From Volvox africanus (lineage: Eukaryota; Chlorophyta; Chlorophyceae; Chlamydomonadales; Volvocaceae): a stretch of 64,000 bases of DNA. Shown here one piece after another: positions 31,919 to 43,145 of the stretch; the first letter of the stretch is position 1, and every line of letters starts with the position of its first letter. Where the stretch lies: assembly GCA_030268105.1 (NCBI GenBank), contig BSDZ01000010.1:2890001-2954000 (forward strand), in the 5' to 3' direction. The notes beneath the pieces are model-generated. The model searched no databases, was not told where the DNA came from, and was given only the letters and a program-made list of their open reading frames with translations. Both the position numbers and the translations under genes were made by a program.

Positions 31919-34900
31919 TCATTGGGCTTGCGTGGCACGTTTGCGGGCTTCTTCAAGCAGGGGCTTCATGTCCTGTGAGAAGTTGCGTGCCGGTTCCCAT
32001 GAGTTGTGCTCGTCGGTATACCCTGTCCACTTAACCAAGTACTCGTGTACTGTCCGCTTACGTCGGTGTCGGCCCACACGACGGGCGCGATAATCTAACA
32101 CCCGCTCCACATCATAAAACTTCTGTTTACCAGTGATCCAGGTCTCGGGAACTGGTTCGATCGCTGCGGGGGTGTTAGCAGGCTCAGGGATGGGTTCTGT
32201 ACCATGATACGGACGAACAAGCGATACGTGAAATGTGGGGTGAATGGTCATATCAGCGGGCAATGCAAGCTCCACAGCCACATTCCCAATCATGCGCACG
32301 ACAGGATACGGACCAATCCAGCGGGGTAAGAGTTTTCGGGATCTGTCGGCCAAGGAACGCAAGTTCTTGGTGCTTAGCAACACGAGTTGCCCTTCCGAAA
32401 ACGTCACATCCTGCTTGGATTTGTTGTAATATTCCGTCGTTCGTTGCTGCGTCCAAACACGACTTCGCGTCTGTGATTCGGGACATGAAAGACTTGGCAA
32501 AAAGTTTAGCAGCAGGCACGTTCACTTCCAACTCACGCCACACGGGTAGCACGGGATGAAATCCGTAGTTGAGAAAGAACGGACTTTTGCCTGTGGAGCG
32601 GTTAACAGCGTTGTTAAGCGTGAATTCTGCCGCAGTCAAATATGTATCCCAAACGAGTGGTGTGCGACCAGCATAATTGCGCAACGTATCACCCAACGTG
32701 CGGTTTGTGCGTTCGGTTTGACCATCAGTCTGCGGGTGATACGCCGTGCTCAGGTTGACGCACATGCCAACTAGTTTGCAGAGCGCTTCCCAAAACTTAG
32801 ACGTGAACTGCCCACCGCGGTCTGAAATCACATTTTTGGGAACCCCGTGTAACCAAACCACATTGTCGAAAAACAAACGTGCGGTTTGCTCAGCCGTGCA
32901 GGATGATGTGCATGGTGCTAGGTGAACCATCTTAGTCAGACGATCGACCATTACGAACACCGCATCATATCCCCCCTCAGTTTTGGGCAGCGCGACTACG
33001 AAGTCCATGGAAACACTTTCCCAAGGCGCATCCGGGACAGGCAACGGTTGCAACAACCCATGACCCTTACCGGACAAAGCCTTATTGCGCTGGCACAGAC
33101 TGCATGTCTGGACGAAGTTCGCTGCATCCTTAGCCAAACGAGTCCACCAAAAGGAACGTTGCACCAAGTCGATCAATCGCTTGCTACCAGGGTGTCCTGC
33201 TAACGGGTCCTCGTGGAACCGCGCAAGGATGTCGTAGCGTAGCGCGTCGTCGTTCAGAACGACGATTTGCGTAGCTGCACCCTCCGTCCGTAGCCAAAGG
33301 CCATTCTGCTTGCGAAGATTTTCTACATTAGCCGGCTCCGAGAACCAGGCGTCTGCGTTGTAGGCAACCTTCAACTGCTCCGCGAGGTCCGTCGCGATCG
33401 GTACCTCCTCGCTACGCGGCCGCATGACGGGCGCTGCCAAAATTGCAGCGTGTAGTGACGGATGTCGACTGAGAGCATCGGCAATATTCAATTTACCAGA
33501 AATATACTCCCAGGTGCAGTCGAACCTAGCTAGGTATTCCATCCACCTAGCCTGACGGCGGTTCAACGTCGGAACGCTTTGCAAAAACGTTAGGGGCTTA
33601 TGGTCAGTTTTTAAAGTAAACGGGCGTCCCTCGAGGTAACAGCGCCATTCCTTTAAAGCATGCAGCACGGCCAGAAGCTCCTGTTCCCCGGTGGTGTAGC
33701 GAATCTCCGCACCAGAAAACTTCTTACTCGTGAAGGCGATCGGTCGCCCTTCCTGTAACAATACAGTGCCGCTTCCAAATATTGAGGCATCAGACACTAC
33801 CTCAACACGAAATGGCAACGAGTAATCAGGGAATGCAAGGGTGACATCTTCGGCAATGATTCGTTTGAGCTCTTCGAATGCCCGCTGGCATTGCGACGTC
33901 CACGACTCGAGCGAAACGAAAACACCTTTGCGAGTTAAGTTAGTAAGCGGGGCCGCAATGATGGAATATTTTTCAATGAACTTTCGGAAATAATTGGTGA
34001 AGCCAAGGAACTTACGCAGCTCCGTGAGGTTCTGAGGCGCGGGCCAATCGCGAACCACGGCGACCTTCCGCGGGTCCATCTTCACACCGGTGGCCGACAC
34101 AATGTGGCCCAAATATTCCACCTGAGGCTGCGCCCAAAAGCATTTGGCGCGTTTAGCAAACAATTGCTCCCGCCTCATAATGTTGAGCACGAGCCAAAGA
34201 TGCTCCAAGTGCTCCTCGCGCGTCTTAGAATATACCAAGATGTCATCCAGGTAGCAAACAACGAACCTGTCGTTAAACGGCCTAAACATTCGGTCCATAA
34301 CCGCCTGAAACGTCGCAGGGGCATTAGTCAAACCAAACGATAGGACCGTATACTCAAAGTGACTGAAGGGCGTCCGAAAAGCGGTTTTCGGGATATCAGA
34401 GGCAGCGATGTGAATCTGATTGTAGCCCTGTTGTAAGTCAATTGAGGAAAAATAAGCCGAGCCCTTCAGCTTATCCAACAGGTCGTCAACGCGTGGCAAA
34501 TGGTAGCGATTTTTCACCGTATTCGCATTTAACCCCCGGTAATCAATGCACATGCGCAAGGTCCCATCCTTCTTACCGACAAACAAAATCGGCGCAGAAT
34601 ACGGGGATGTGCTGGGGCGTATCATACCCTTCACGAGCAAATCCGTCACCTGGCGCTTCACCTCGTCCAGCTCCAATGGACTCAACCTGTACATTGGCCG
34701 GGCCGTAGGCTGCACTCCAGGCATGAGAGGAATTGTGTGATCAACAGGACGCATAGGTGGTAGGCTAGGGATATCTTTAAAGACGTCCTCATACTGCGAC
34801 AGTAGGGCCTCAACCTCAGGATCCGCAGAAATCTGCGCGGTGGTGACACAACAGCTCACCCGCGGCCTTAAAAGCAGTCCGTGGGCACCCTTCTTTAACA

Positions 34901-35975
34901 AACGGACGGCCTCCTTACGCCCGACTAGCTCTGGTTCGATTCGCGCGGCCATTGCGGTCACAGCGAAATTAACCATAGGCACCGCCTCAGTTTCGCCCTC
35001 CTTTGGTGTGACATATTCGAACGACAGGAAAGGTACCTTAATCGACAGAGTACCCTTGCACATATGCAGGGTTGCGGTCTCCATGTCGATGCGCGCGCGG
35101 TACTGTCGTAATGTCGACGACCCCATTATGTACGGTGCAGTCTCTGCTAAGCCCTGCAGCACGTACGGCCGGGTCACAACACGCAAAGGGCCTATCGATA
35201 GGCTAAGGGTAATCCTGCCCACGATGGGATGCTTACCCCCGTCAGCAAGGGTAACCTGTGGACAATCAGACGACTCTGGGGACAACCCCAGCGCATTCAC
35301 CTCTGCGACAGAGATGAAGTCGTCGCTGGCACCGGTGTCAACAAGTGCCTTCAGAGTACGGCCATTCAAACCGATCTGAACCACAGGGACACGGTTATCT
35401 ACGAGCGACTGCCCAGCAGACAACGTCAGTGCACTTAGGGCGGGTCCGTAACCTACGGCACCCCTGTCAGGAGCTTCGTACCAAATGTCAACCGAGTAGG
35501 ATGTGCTTGGCCACGGAGCCAGCATACCCTCCCGATCCACACCATTAAACAAAACGGTGCCCAGCTCGAACCGGTGGACATGCCGCATACCCCTTAACGA
35601 TGCCTCTGCCTTGCGCCGACAAAAAGCGGGGAGTAAAACACATGCGGCGGTGCCTGGATATTGACGCCTACACCTCCTGTATATGGCCAACTGTTCCGAC
35701 ATCTCACGCAGAGACGAGGGGATGAAGAAAACCACGTGGTTAGACAGATCGATAGACGACAGGGGACGGCGAGGTGTAAACAAATTACACAACGGGTCGA
35801 AGCAGAGAAGTCCCGTGCGTCCGTCAAGCGTGATGCGTTGCGCAATGACTCGCTCGATGTGTCCAAGTACGCAAGGCAACAATGCCTTAACGGCTGGCCG
35901 TAAGGATGACCACCGACCACGCGTTAGTTCAGAAATCCCAGGTGGTGCCCCCTCCGCAGGAACCCGGGCAAGCCC
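31919..35975 (-). pseudogene. A3 pol polyprotein with one frameshift
   Basis: The frame is open from the codon after the gag TAG (35978-35976) down to about 32450, then shifts. A 5-base loss within a GC-rich run (LDAA versus [12 protein letters not shown] in A1) moves the C-terminal part (GPY/F module and chromodomain, to 31919) into another frame. Protease LVDTGASDDF, RT YLDDILVYS, RNase H and integrase (HHCC, MDFVV, SDRGGQF, QTERTN) are intact. The chromodomain is fused here through a Tyr codon (KFYDVERVLDYR). Confidence 0.93.
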
Positions 35976-37610
35976 CTATTTCGGCTGAGGTACAAACGGT
36001 GGCATTAGCGGGCAATCCTTCGTGGAATGACTCTCCGCACACCGTAGACAAACGTTGGCCAATTTTCGACGCTCGAATTCAGAACGATTGCAATTCCATT
36101 TTGGCATATACGTGTCGTCCGTGTGAGTCCGCTTCACATTGGGGTCGGAACGCTGTGCGGCTGCCGTCGACGGCGCACCACCACGCTTCCTGTTTTTAGC
36201 CGGGTCCGAGCTCGGACCTGCTCCTCCTGACCCACGGACACCCGAGCTAGCGCCCCCGCGCGCCTGGTGTTGCCGGTTGCTGCGTCGCGTCGCGGCAGTA
36301 GGCGTGGGGCGGGTCGCTCCGAAGTCCTGGTCAAGAGCTACGGCTTCCCCAAGCGGATCCTGCACTTGCACGGCATTTGCACGAGGGGCAGACTTGACTT
36401 CTTCCTCGCCGGCAAGGAGTCGTATCTCCGTGCCCTTAGCAAAAGCGACCAAAGCATCATACGACTTGATCTGCGCTCCAACCAAGTCAGTAGCGCACCA
36501 TTTAGCCAAAAGTTTTGTGAGGCCTCGCCTAAACCACAAGACACCCTCGGATTCAGTGAGGTCAGCAATGGGAGTCACAAGTGCTTCGAAGCGTGACTGG
36601 TACGCAGGTACATTTTCATCCCGACGCATGTGGTAGCTACCGGCTGCCAAAACCTTACGAGCTTCCACATCGCGTGCTTGAACCTCAGTAGTGAATCGTG
36701 CGAGCAAAGCGGCGACCAACTCGTCAAAAGTATAGTTGCCCCGGGCGTTGGTCCAATTGCGATACCAGTCCTTCGCTGAGCCCTCGAGGGTGTTACCAAC
36801 GAAGAGACACCTGATACCGTCATTATCGCCACCATGAACAGCCTGGAGATACTTTTTAGCGTCACGCACGTACGCACGAGTTGCATCGGCTATGCTATGC
36901 CCTGGTGTCTTGTCGGTCAGCGAAATATTGAGCCTAGGAACGGGAATCAACAATCTCATCACCTCAGGGATGTCATCATGCCCTCGAGCTTGAGGTAATG
37001 GCAGAACCCTTGGTCCAGCAGTGTTGTCCATATTCGTGTTCACTGCTGAATGCGGCACAATTAAGTGAGCAGGGGTCTGAAGGAAAAGGGGCTCTTGAGT
37101 GGCTCGCACGCCAACAGTCTCAAGACCTCTATCCGGTGCTCTAGCAGCCACAACAAAATCGGGTTGGCTAGCTAGGCTAGTGTGCGGCGTATCGTCGTGT
37201 TCCGCGGACATGGAGCACGAAGCGATACCCTAGGTTTGTGTAATAGAAGCCGACTTCTATCGCAAAGGCAAGAGTACAAAACGATTCGGTGAGCCTACCG
37301 ACAGTACTCTTGAGAAGATTCAGTAAACTCAGCAAGTACTTGCCCAGCTGAGTCCTGATCTCCGTAGTTTGGGCGATGAGGGTCGCCAAATGGTCCGGAC
37401 GAAAGCCGGTCTCAGTCGCCGCGGCAAGCAATGCCGGTGCACTGAGATTACCTGCGACTCAGAGCATACACTTACACAACAAGTGCAGCAATCTAAGCAA
37501 AAGCAATTAAACAATTACAAACCGGAAGCGGCGGCGTCCAAAACGGCGCGGCCTAGGTCTTCGGCAAAAGTATCTAGCGGTCCTCGTGGTTCGTCGCTGG
37601 AACTCGCCAT
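35976..37610 (-). CDS. A3 gag, complete core domain
   Basis: The main frame (37211-35976) has 411 residues: MSAEHDDTPHTSL, then the gag core (YLQAVHGG, CLFVGNTLEGSAKDWY, VPAYQSRFEALV, FRRGLTKLLAKWCATDL), then a basic stretch and the zinc knuckle CLRCAESHSTKDC, then TAG. Upstream, MASSSDEPRGPLDTF begins at about 37610 and is followed by the same candidate GT-AG intron as in A1, and by APALLAAATETGF. It is therefore likely that gag has 5' coding exons. The join from that segment to the main frame is not resolved. Confidence 0.85.
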
Positions 37611-37677
37611 AGAAAGAACCTACTTCCGATTAGACAAAGAGAGACAGTTAGGCAACGAACCTGTCTCGATACCAATT

Positions 37678-38502
37678 TGTTGTACCTCTCGTTCGCGTTT
37701 GCTCATAATTATCTGCACGTCTGGAGACTTTCAACACCGATGGGCGAGCACTTGCAAGTACAGCAAGGCAAGCGAGAGCAAACAGAGACAGCGGAAGACT
37801 TCAAGACGAAGAGAGATATAACTTACAGTCTTACAGATCGGAACGATGCAATGGACGAAATCGCCGTCAGCGCCGGAAGCAAGCAATCATCACGCGGCGG
37901 TGATTAGTGAAGTTCAGGCTTAGCTCGGGCTAAGTAGAATAGCGTATAGCAATAGTAATATAGAACACACGAGTGTTCTCCGGTATCGAATGTCTTGTCT
38001 TGCTTAGCCGTCCTCGCATCTGTTATACTCGCAGCATCGCAATGCCGTACGATTCACATCAGGAGGCCGATCCTAGATGTGACAATCCTACTGCGTATAG
38101 GCGATGTCTACGCATAACAACGTATAAGCCTTTCCGACATTCGCATGATGCAAGGGTCCGGATAACGATATCCGGTTGCAGGGCATGTGTCGCGATGAGT
38201 GCGGCGCTCTCAATCGTGTGCTGTAATGAAGTAATATTATATCAGATAATATTACTTATCGTTTTGTAGCACGAGCATAATGTGCACTTCAATGCTTCGG
38301 GCTTTCATGCATGCTAGGCGGATTTGCCATGATGCGATGTCGCGATGGGTAATGACAACATGCCAAATGCATATATAAATGTACACGAATACATTTATAT
38401 CATGCAGATTCATTCATATGCAATGTGTTCATCACAATAGCACTTCGCCTCGTAGAATCGCGTCGACCTAGGCATCGGCGGGAAACTAACCGTAGCACAA
38501 CA
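37678..38502 (-). repeat. 5' LTR of A3
   Basis: 825 bp, differing from the 3' LTR at a few positions (for example near 38450-38480). It ends beside copia sequence at 38503. Confidence 0.94.
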
Positions 38503-38740
38503 CTGCGGAAGGAAGTTGCCTTATCGCACTGTTCGACGGAGGATATGGTAGCAGATGTGCTAACCAAGGCACTTGGAGAGATAAAGTTTAAGAAGTGCAT
38601 TACGGCGATGGGGTTGGCCGAGTAAGCTTTCTAAGTTTGTTTGGGGCGAACTCGTTTGGCTTTAGCTTTTCGGTTTCAAGAAGAATCCCTGGTTGGAATT
38701 ATCTTCTTTCACTTGTTGCTAGGCATGTCTCGAGGGGGCG
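38503..38740 (+). pseudogene. Ty1/copia RNase H tail and polypurine tract
   Basis: Residues VALSHCSTEDMVADVLTKAL followed by KFKKCITAMGLAE and TAA (38623-38625) match the C-terminal end of copia RNase H, where the usual pattern is Y.PT.DM.AD.LTK.L....F....LGL. After a short 3' region, cgagggggcg (38731-38740) acts as the purine tract. The rest of the copia element is absent, replaced by A3. Confidence 0.88.
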
Positions 38741-39100
38741 TGTTATAAAATGGTATATCAGTTGGATATAGCGATCCATACTAGCAACAATCCCGCTGTT
38801 GTAGCTGTACTCGGCGGTAAGCTATCGACCCGCGTTCGTACTGTTTGTAGTGCTATACGCACAAGTATATGTGCCGACTCCAGAACGAACTATTCGGACC
38901 CCTTACTATCAGATAATATGTAACTCTACTTTCTCGTAATTACGTCAGGCTTCCTTATGTCTGATAGTCTACGTCTCAATAAGCGGCCATGCACGGAAAG
39001 AAATTAAGATGGTGGCATCAGCCATCACCAAAGTTGCACGCATGCATTGCCGCCTGCTTCGTTCCTTAAAGCAATACCTACCCTCGCATAATTGCAAGGA
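38741..39100 (+). repeat. Start of a copia LTR (end not resolved)
   Basis: TGTTATAAAATGG follows the purine tract directly, the expected place for a 3' LTR. I found no matching second LTR in the window and no clear ...CA end, so the right limit is approximate. Confidence 0.55.
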
Positions 39101-40480
39101 TACATCGGCCGCCCCGCAAGGGCACACTGATCATGAATGGTTGCAGCTCACCAACGCTTTATGGATGTGCGTGTATTGAGGTGAAAGTGCGGTGAAACAT
39201 TTAATCATTTAGGTACATTCCTTCAAAGGAACACAGAAAGGACGATGCGAGCACGATACGTTTCGCCCTGCCAGTGGTTCACCTCTTGTTCTGTGTCGCG
39301 ACCTACACTTCACGATCCGCCCTTAGGAACTAATCTACACGGTTCCAATTTGGAGCATCCAGACGTGTTCTAGTGGCGCGCCGGCGATCACCACCACCAA
39401 TGCCGCCAGCTACACCTACCCCACCCGATTACCCTCTATATTTAAGTCCGTTCCCCCTGCTCCTTGTCTTTGAATCCGATGATTTGGAATCTCTATATCC
39501 CAAATGTCATTCGGCCTCTCCCAGCCCAAGTGGATGCATGTTCCACCTGTGCACGACACTTCCTCCTCCAATCCACTTTGTGTGTCTGCACCAGTCGAGC
39601 GGCGGCCCCCGTCAGGCATATCCACCGACGACGCCATCCTCTTGTCATATAAAGACCAACCCATCGCTCCAATCGATTACTAGCTCGTCCTCCTCCGCAC
39701 AGCCTCCGGCCACCCTGCACCCGTTTCGTTCCAAACGGTCCAGCGTGTCTGCCTCACGCTCCTTCTCCTCAATGGCAGCCTATGGGGAGGTTCCCGAGGG
39801 TCCAGGTGGTTATGGAGCACAATCAGTTGAGCCGTGAATTACTTGGAGGCTCGGGAAACAGGCTGAAGAGTTCACATGGATCCACATTTTACTCCAACCC
39901 CTCATTCGGTCGTGGTTTGTCGCCTCCTACTATACGGCACTATTGGGGGTCCCTGCCGGCCGCAGCGACCCAAAAAGCCCAAGCTCGCTGCCCGTCGCAG
40001 CTAACATGGCCCACTCCCCTCCATTGGTGCACATACCCGTTAGGCTGATGGGATGCCATCGTCGGTGCCGCCGCCGCCGGCGGAACCGGCACAGTCATTC
40101 TTCTGTTTCGAGGAGGTAGGGCACTGCTGAGCTCAGCGCCTAAAGTTCTTCGCGAGTTGAGCAGTCTAGATCAAATTTCCACCAGTGCCTCTATGCAAGA
40201 GGAAAAACGAGTATGCCAACGGCTTACTATTTAATTGTCTGTATTGGAGCTCAGTTTGATGAAAGGTTGCCAATATTGCCAAAATAGTCTTAGAAGTTGA
40301 CGCCTTCAAGACGAATTCTTCCAAGACAAATGAAAGTCATCTTTTGTTTTATATTCTATATTTGAAGTTTCTCTGGGCCGAATAAGCTCAGTAAGCGAGA
40401 ACATAGGCCTGTTTAGAGGACGCATTTTGCATATCCTGTATGTCATTCTTCAAATATGGCGAGAGATATTAAGATGTTAG
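39101..40480. other. Unassigned stretch
   Basis: A 154-residue Pro/Ser-rich frame at 39373-39837 has no recognisable domain. Composition changes from GC-rich to AT-rich near 40150. I see nothing else here that I can name. Confidence 0.4.
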
Positions 40481-40484
40481 AACT

Positions 40485-41044
40485 GTGGATTTCTTATGGA
40501 TCAAGACGGAAAATGTTGCCTGTGATCCCTACAGCCCAATCCGTACAGGTGCTGTACTTGATCGGACCTTTAAATGCAACGAACCATTGAAAGTAACAAG
40601 TATGATGCAGGTAAAATTCATCGAAGCAGCCATCATCAGTTTCCGGCTTAGGGTTCCCCATCTTGTCAGTTGCAGCTTCCCGCTGTTTGGCTCAGTATGA
40701 ACATAACTACGGATATGGTTATGACTCCTATGATGCTGAAGATGACTCCTATTACGATGACTATGGCTACGATGGTGATGAGGACGAGGCCTACTATGAG
40801 TACTACGGCATAATAGATACGAGGATTACCACGCCGAGAAGTATGATTTCTTTGAAGAATGCCTCTTTGATACCAATGGTCAGCCAGTGCTGGCAAGTGA
40901 AACCGCCTCTTGCGATATCAAAGTCGCCGGGGTCGACAAGCAGGCAGATAAGCTTAACGGTGGCTTGGATGGTGTTTGCAAGCTGACGTCCTGCTATAAC
41001 GGAAAGCCGATATACACGCGCCGGAGCAGCTCTGTCAGTGAGGA
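40485..41044 (+). pseudogene. Broken exon of a Tyr/Asp-rich, cysteine-containing protein
   Basis: A first piece (about 40485-40610; RTGAVLDRTFKCNEPLKV) ends at a possible donor cag/gtaaaa. A second piece (from about 40669) is rich in Tyr, Asp and Glu (YGYDSYDAEDDSYYDDY). Near 40810 the sensible reading moves to another frame: YEDYHAEKYDFFEECLFDTN, then a Cys-containing module ending KLTSCYNGKPIYTRR. The CYNGKPIYTR ending resembles a small disulfide module in secreted proteins of algae and protists (tentative). The reading stops being protein-like at the telomeric repeat at 41045, so the gene is truncated there. The function is unknown. Confidence 0.5.
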
Positions 41045-41073
41045 CCCTAAAACCCTAAACCCTAAAACCCTAA
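41045..41073 (+). repeat. Short interstitial telomere-like repeat
   Basis: Four units alternate CCCTAAAA and CCCTAAA (TTTTAGGG and TTTAGGG on the other strand). They lie exactly between the truncated GC-rich exon and the AT-rich island. This looks like a repair seam or an old chromosome-end fusion, not a functional telomere. Confidence 0.85.
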
Positions 41074-41660
41074 GTTGAGCATTACTGGCATAAAGTAAAG
41101 CAGAATATCAGAAAAATAAAAAATATTTTTAATATTTTTTTTATTGTGTTTGTGCTGCTATCAATTTGTCTATACCTTAATTTGTTATGCTATAGCAACT
41201 GGTGGATCAATTTGCACAATTAAAATCATATTGCATAGAAAAAAGTTTGAAGTTATTTACAAATAACTCTACAAAAACTGATGAATTTTGTACGTTGCTT
41301 ATTCGTGGCGGTATGATTGTGGAGGTATTAGATAAAGATTGGTATCAATATCAATTAAAGCACCTCAAAATTTAAATATGTATTAATATTTTGCCAGTTT
41401 GAAATATCTTTCGAAAATTTGGTATGTTTAACGGATTGGTGTTATAATGGCATTTTCAGAATTGGTTCCATAAAAAATTATAACAATAACACATATAGTT
41501 CCAAAAGGTCATTTTTTCTTTATGGGAGATTATCGTGATCAAGCAGCAGATAGTAGATATCAACTAGGTTTTGTGCCGTTTGAAAATTTGATAGCTAAAG
41601 CATAATTTATCTTTTTAACGACAAAAGAATTTTTTTTGGATGAAAAGCTCGGGATTCTAG
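41074..41660 (+). pseudogene. AT-rich island with a bacterial signal peptidase I (lepB) fragment
   Basis: At 41498-41602 the + strand reads VPKGHFFFMGDYRDQAADSR followed by YQLGFVPFENLIAKA. This is the conserved C-terminal block of bacterial type I signal peptidases (usually MGDNRDxSxDSR...GFVP.EN..G.A). The L-G-F-V-P-F-E-N-x-I-A-K-A form is closest to what I know of Rickettsiales. A TAA (41603-41605) sits where that family usually has Gln, and the reading FIFLTTKEFF continues beyond it. The catalytic Ser and Lys regions are not found. Composition is far more AT-rich than the surroundings, so transferred bacterial DNA, now decayed, is inferred. Confidence 0.72.
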
Positions 41661-41778
41661 ATCATGAAGCTGCAAGATCTGTGCGTAGTCAGGGCCAGCG
41701 CCACGCTATCCACGTTGGATTTGTTCTATGTGAGAGCATATGGCAACAAAATATGCCGTGTGAGGATTAATGATATGA

Positions 41779-41826
<48 letters not shown>
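41779..41826. repeat. CA dinucleotide microsatellite
   Basis: An almost pure (CA)n tract of about 46 bases. Confidence 0.95.
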
Positions 41827-41827
<1 letters not shown>

Positions 41828-42373
41828 GGCAAATGAACGTGCACGCCGCATGCCTGCACTAATTGGGAGTGCTTATTTTGGATCCCCAAACTCATCCATT
41901 TGCGCGCGAGGAGTGATTCGGGATGTTGGCACACCATGTCGCGCCGCGCCACGTTGTGCTGCCCCACGTCACGCGAGCAAACTTCTAAATTCACAGAATT
42001 TTACATTTAAGCAGCGCAGCATATATACATATTTATGCCGGGGAAGGTAGGGACTGCCAGGTTAGTGGCCACGGGTGATGTACCCCCCTATCCTACACAC
42101 ATATTTATAGCCAATATTACTGATAGCTCACTTTAGCCAGGCCGCGGAATTTAAGAATCGAATAAAGGAGGTTCTTCAGCTTTAAAGATTCTGTCCGCCA
42201 GGCGCTGATCGCTTTGGCTGCCTCGTACAGTTAAATAGGAGTTTGAAATATGTCAATTTTACGTAGTCAGTTGCATTTATATATGCAAGAGGAGTCCACA
42301 TTACCAATGACCACAAACGAAGTAAAGAGCGAAGTAAAGCTTCCTATACTGAATGTCATAGGGACAAACCAGA

Positions 42374-43140
42374 GCTGGGACTGCTCCGGGACAAACGCAA
42401 ATGGTCATTTTTGCGGGCACAGGCGCTTATCCAACACTGCACCCATTCTGGTCTTGTAACAAATATGTTCCCCTGGCTTGGTAGTTAGAAGTGTACCTTA
42501 TTGGGTCTGGGAAAATTGGGTCTTGAGGTGCATCGTGTTGGACCCTTAGCCTTTTCGAGCTCATTGAGCAGTCTTGCTTACCTTTTGCCTAACCCAAGCA
42601 TTCATTTGTGCCTTTGATCTTGTCAAAAAACTGTACTTAAGTTTTTTAGACCAAAACAAGCTTATGAAGAAGAAATAGAATAAAATTCAATTTATTTAGA
42701 ACATAAAGTAATAGACCAGAAGAAAGAACTGACCAAGTTATACGAAATTAAAAATGAGCTTTTACTAAGCGTTTCCAATATTTTGCTGGGACTGCTCCGG
42801 GACAAACGCAAATGGTCATTTTTGCGGGCACAGGCGCTTATCCAACACTGCACCCATTCTGGTCTTGTAACAAATATGTTCCCCTGGCTTGGTAGTTAGA
42901 AGTGTACCTTATTGGGTCTGGGAAAATTGGGTACCTTTTGCCTAACCCAAGCATTCATTTGTGCCTTTGATCTTGTCAAAAAAATGTACTTAAGGTTTTT
43001 TAGACCAAAACAAGCTTATGAAGAAGAAATAGAACAAAAATCAATTTATTTAGAACATAAAGTAATAGACCAGAAGAAAGAACTGACCAAGTTATACGAA
43101 ATTAAAAATGAGCTTTTACTAAGCGTTCCCAATATTTTGC
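42374..43140 (+). repeat. Tandem duplication of about 411 bp
   Basis: Copy 1 is 42374-42784 and copy 2 is 42785-43140. Copy 2 lacks about 58 bases that copy 1 has near 42520-42578, and a few bases differ. In copy 2 the + strand stays open and encodes the fragment described at 42912-43145; copy 1 has stops in the same reading. Confidence 0.9.
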
Positions 43141-43145
43141 GTTGA
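42912..43145 (+). pseudogene. Fragment resembling a bacterial histidine kinase linker
   Basis: The 77-residue frame has RPKQAYEEEIEQKSIYLEHK followed by KELTKLYEIKNELLLSVPNI. The pattern of a coiled linker running into K-[NS]-E-[FL]-L resembles the start of the HisKA phosphoacceptor domain (usually KSEFLANMSHEIRTP), but the His is absent and the frame ends right there. It is AT-rich, like the lepB-like fragment 1.4 kb upstream. A generic coiled coil is an alternative. Confidence 0.35.

Larger units (their letters stand above)
31035..38502 (-). mobile_element. Full-length Ty3/gypsy chromovirus A3
   Basis: 7,468 bp, same family as A1, reversed. Its 825-bp LTRs are 37678-38502 (5') and 31035-31859 (3'). 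The primer-binding site lies at about 37661-37677. Gag is complete, including the core domain missing from A1. Pol has a single 5-base deletion near 32450. There is no TRIM insertion. Flanks are B4 on one side and a copia tail on the other, and the 5 bases on each side (tgcgc and ctgcg) are not a duplication, so it was rearranged or recombined after insertion. Confidence 0.95.

Noticed and set aside
39373..39837. 154-residue Pro/Ser-rich frame as a gene
   Set aside because: No domain, no splice-supported partner, and the composition follows local C-richness.
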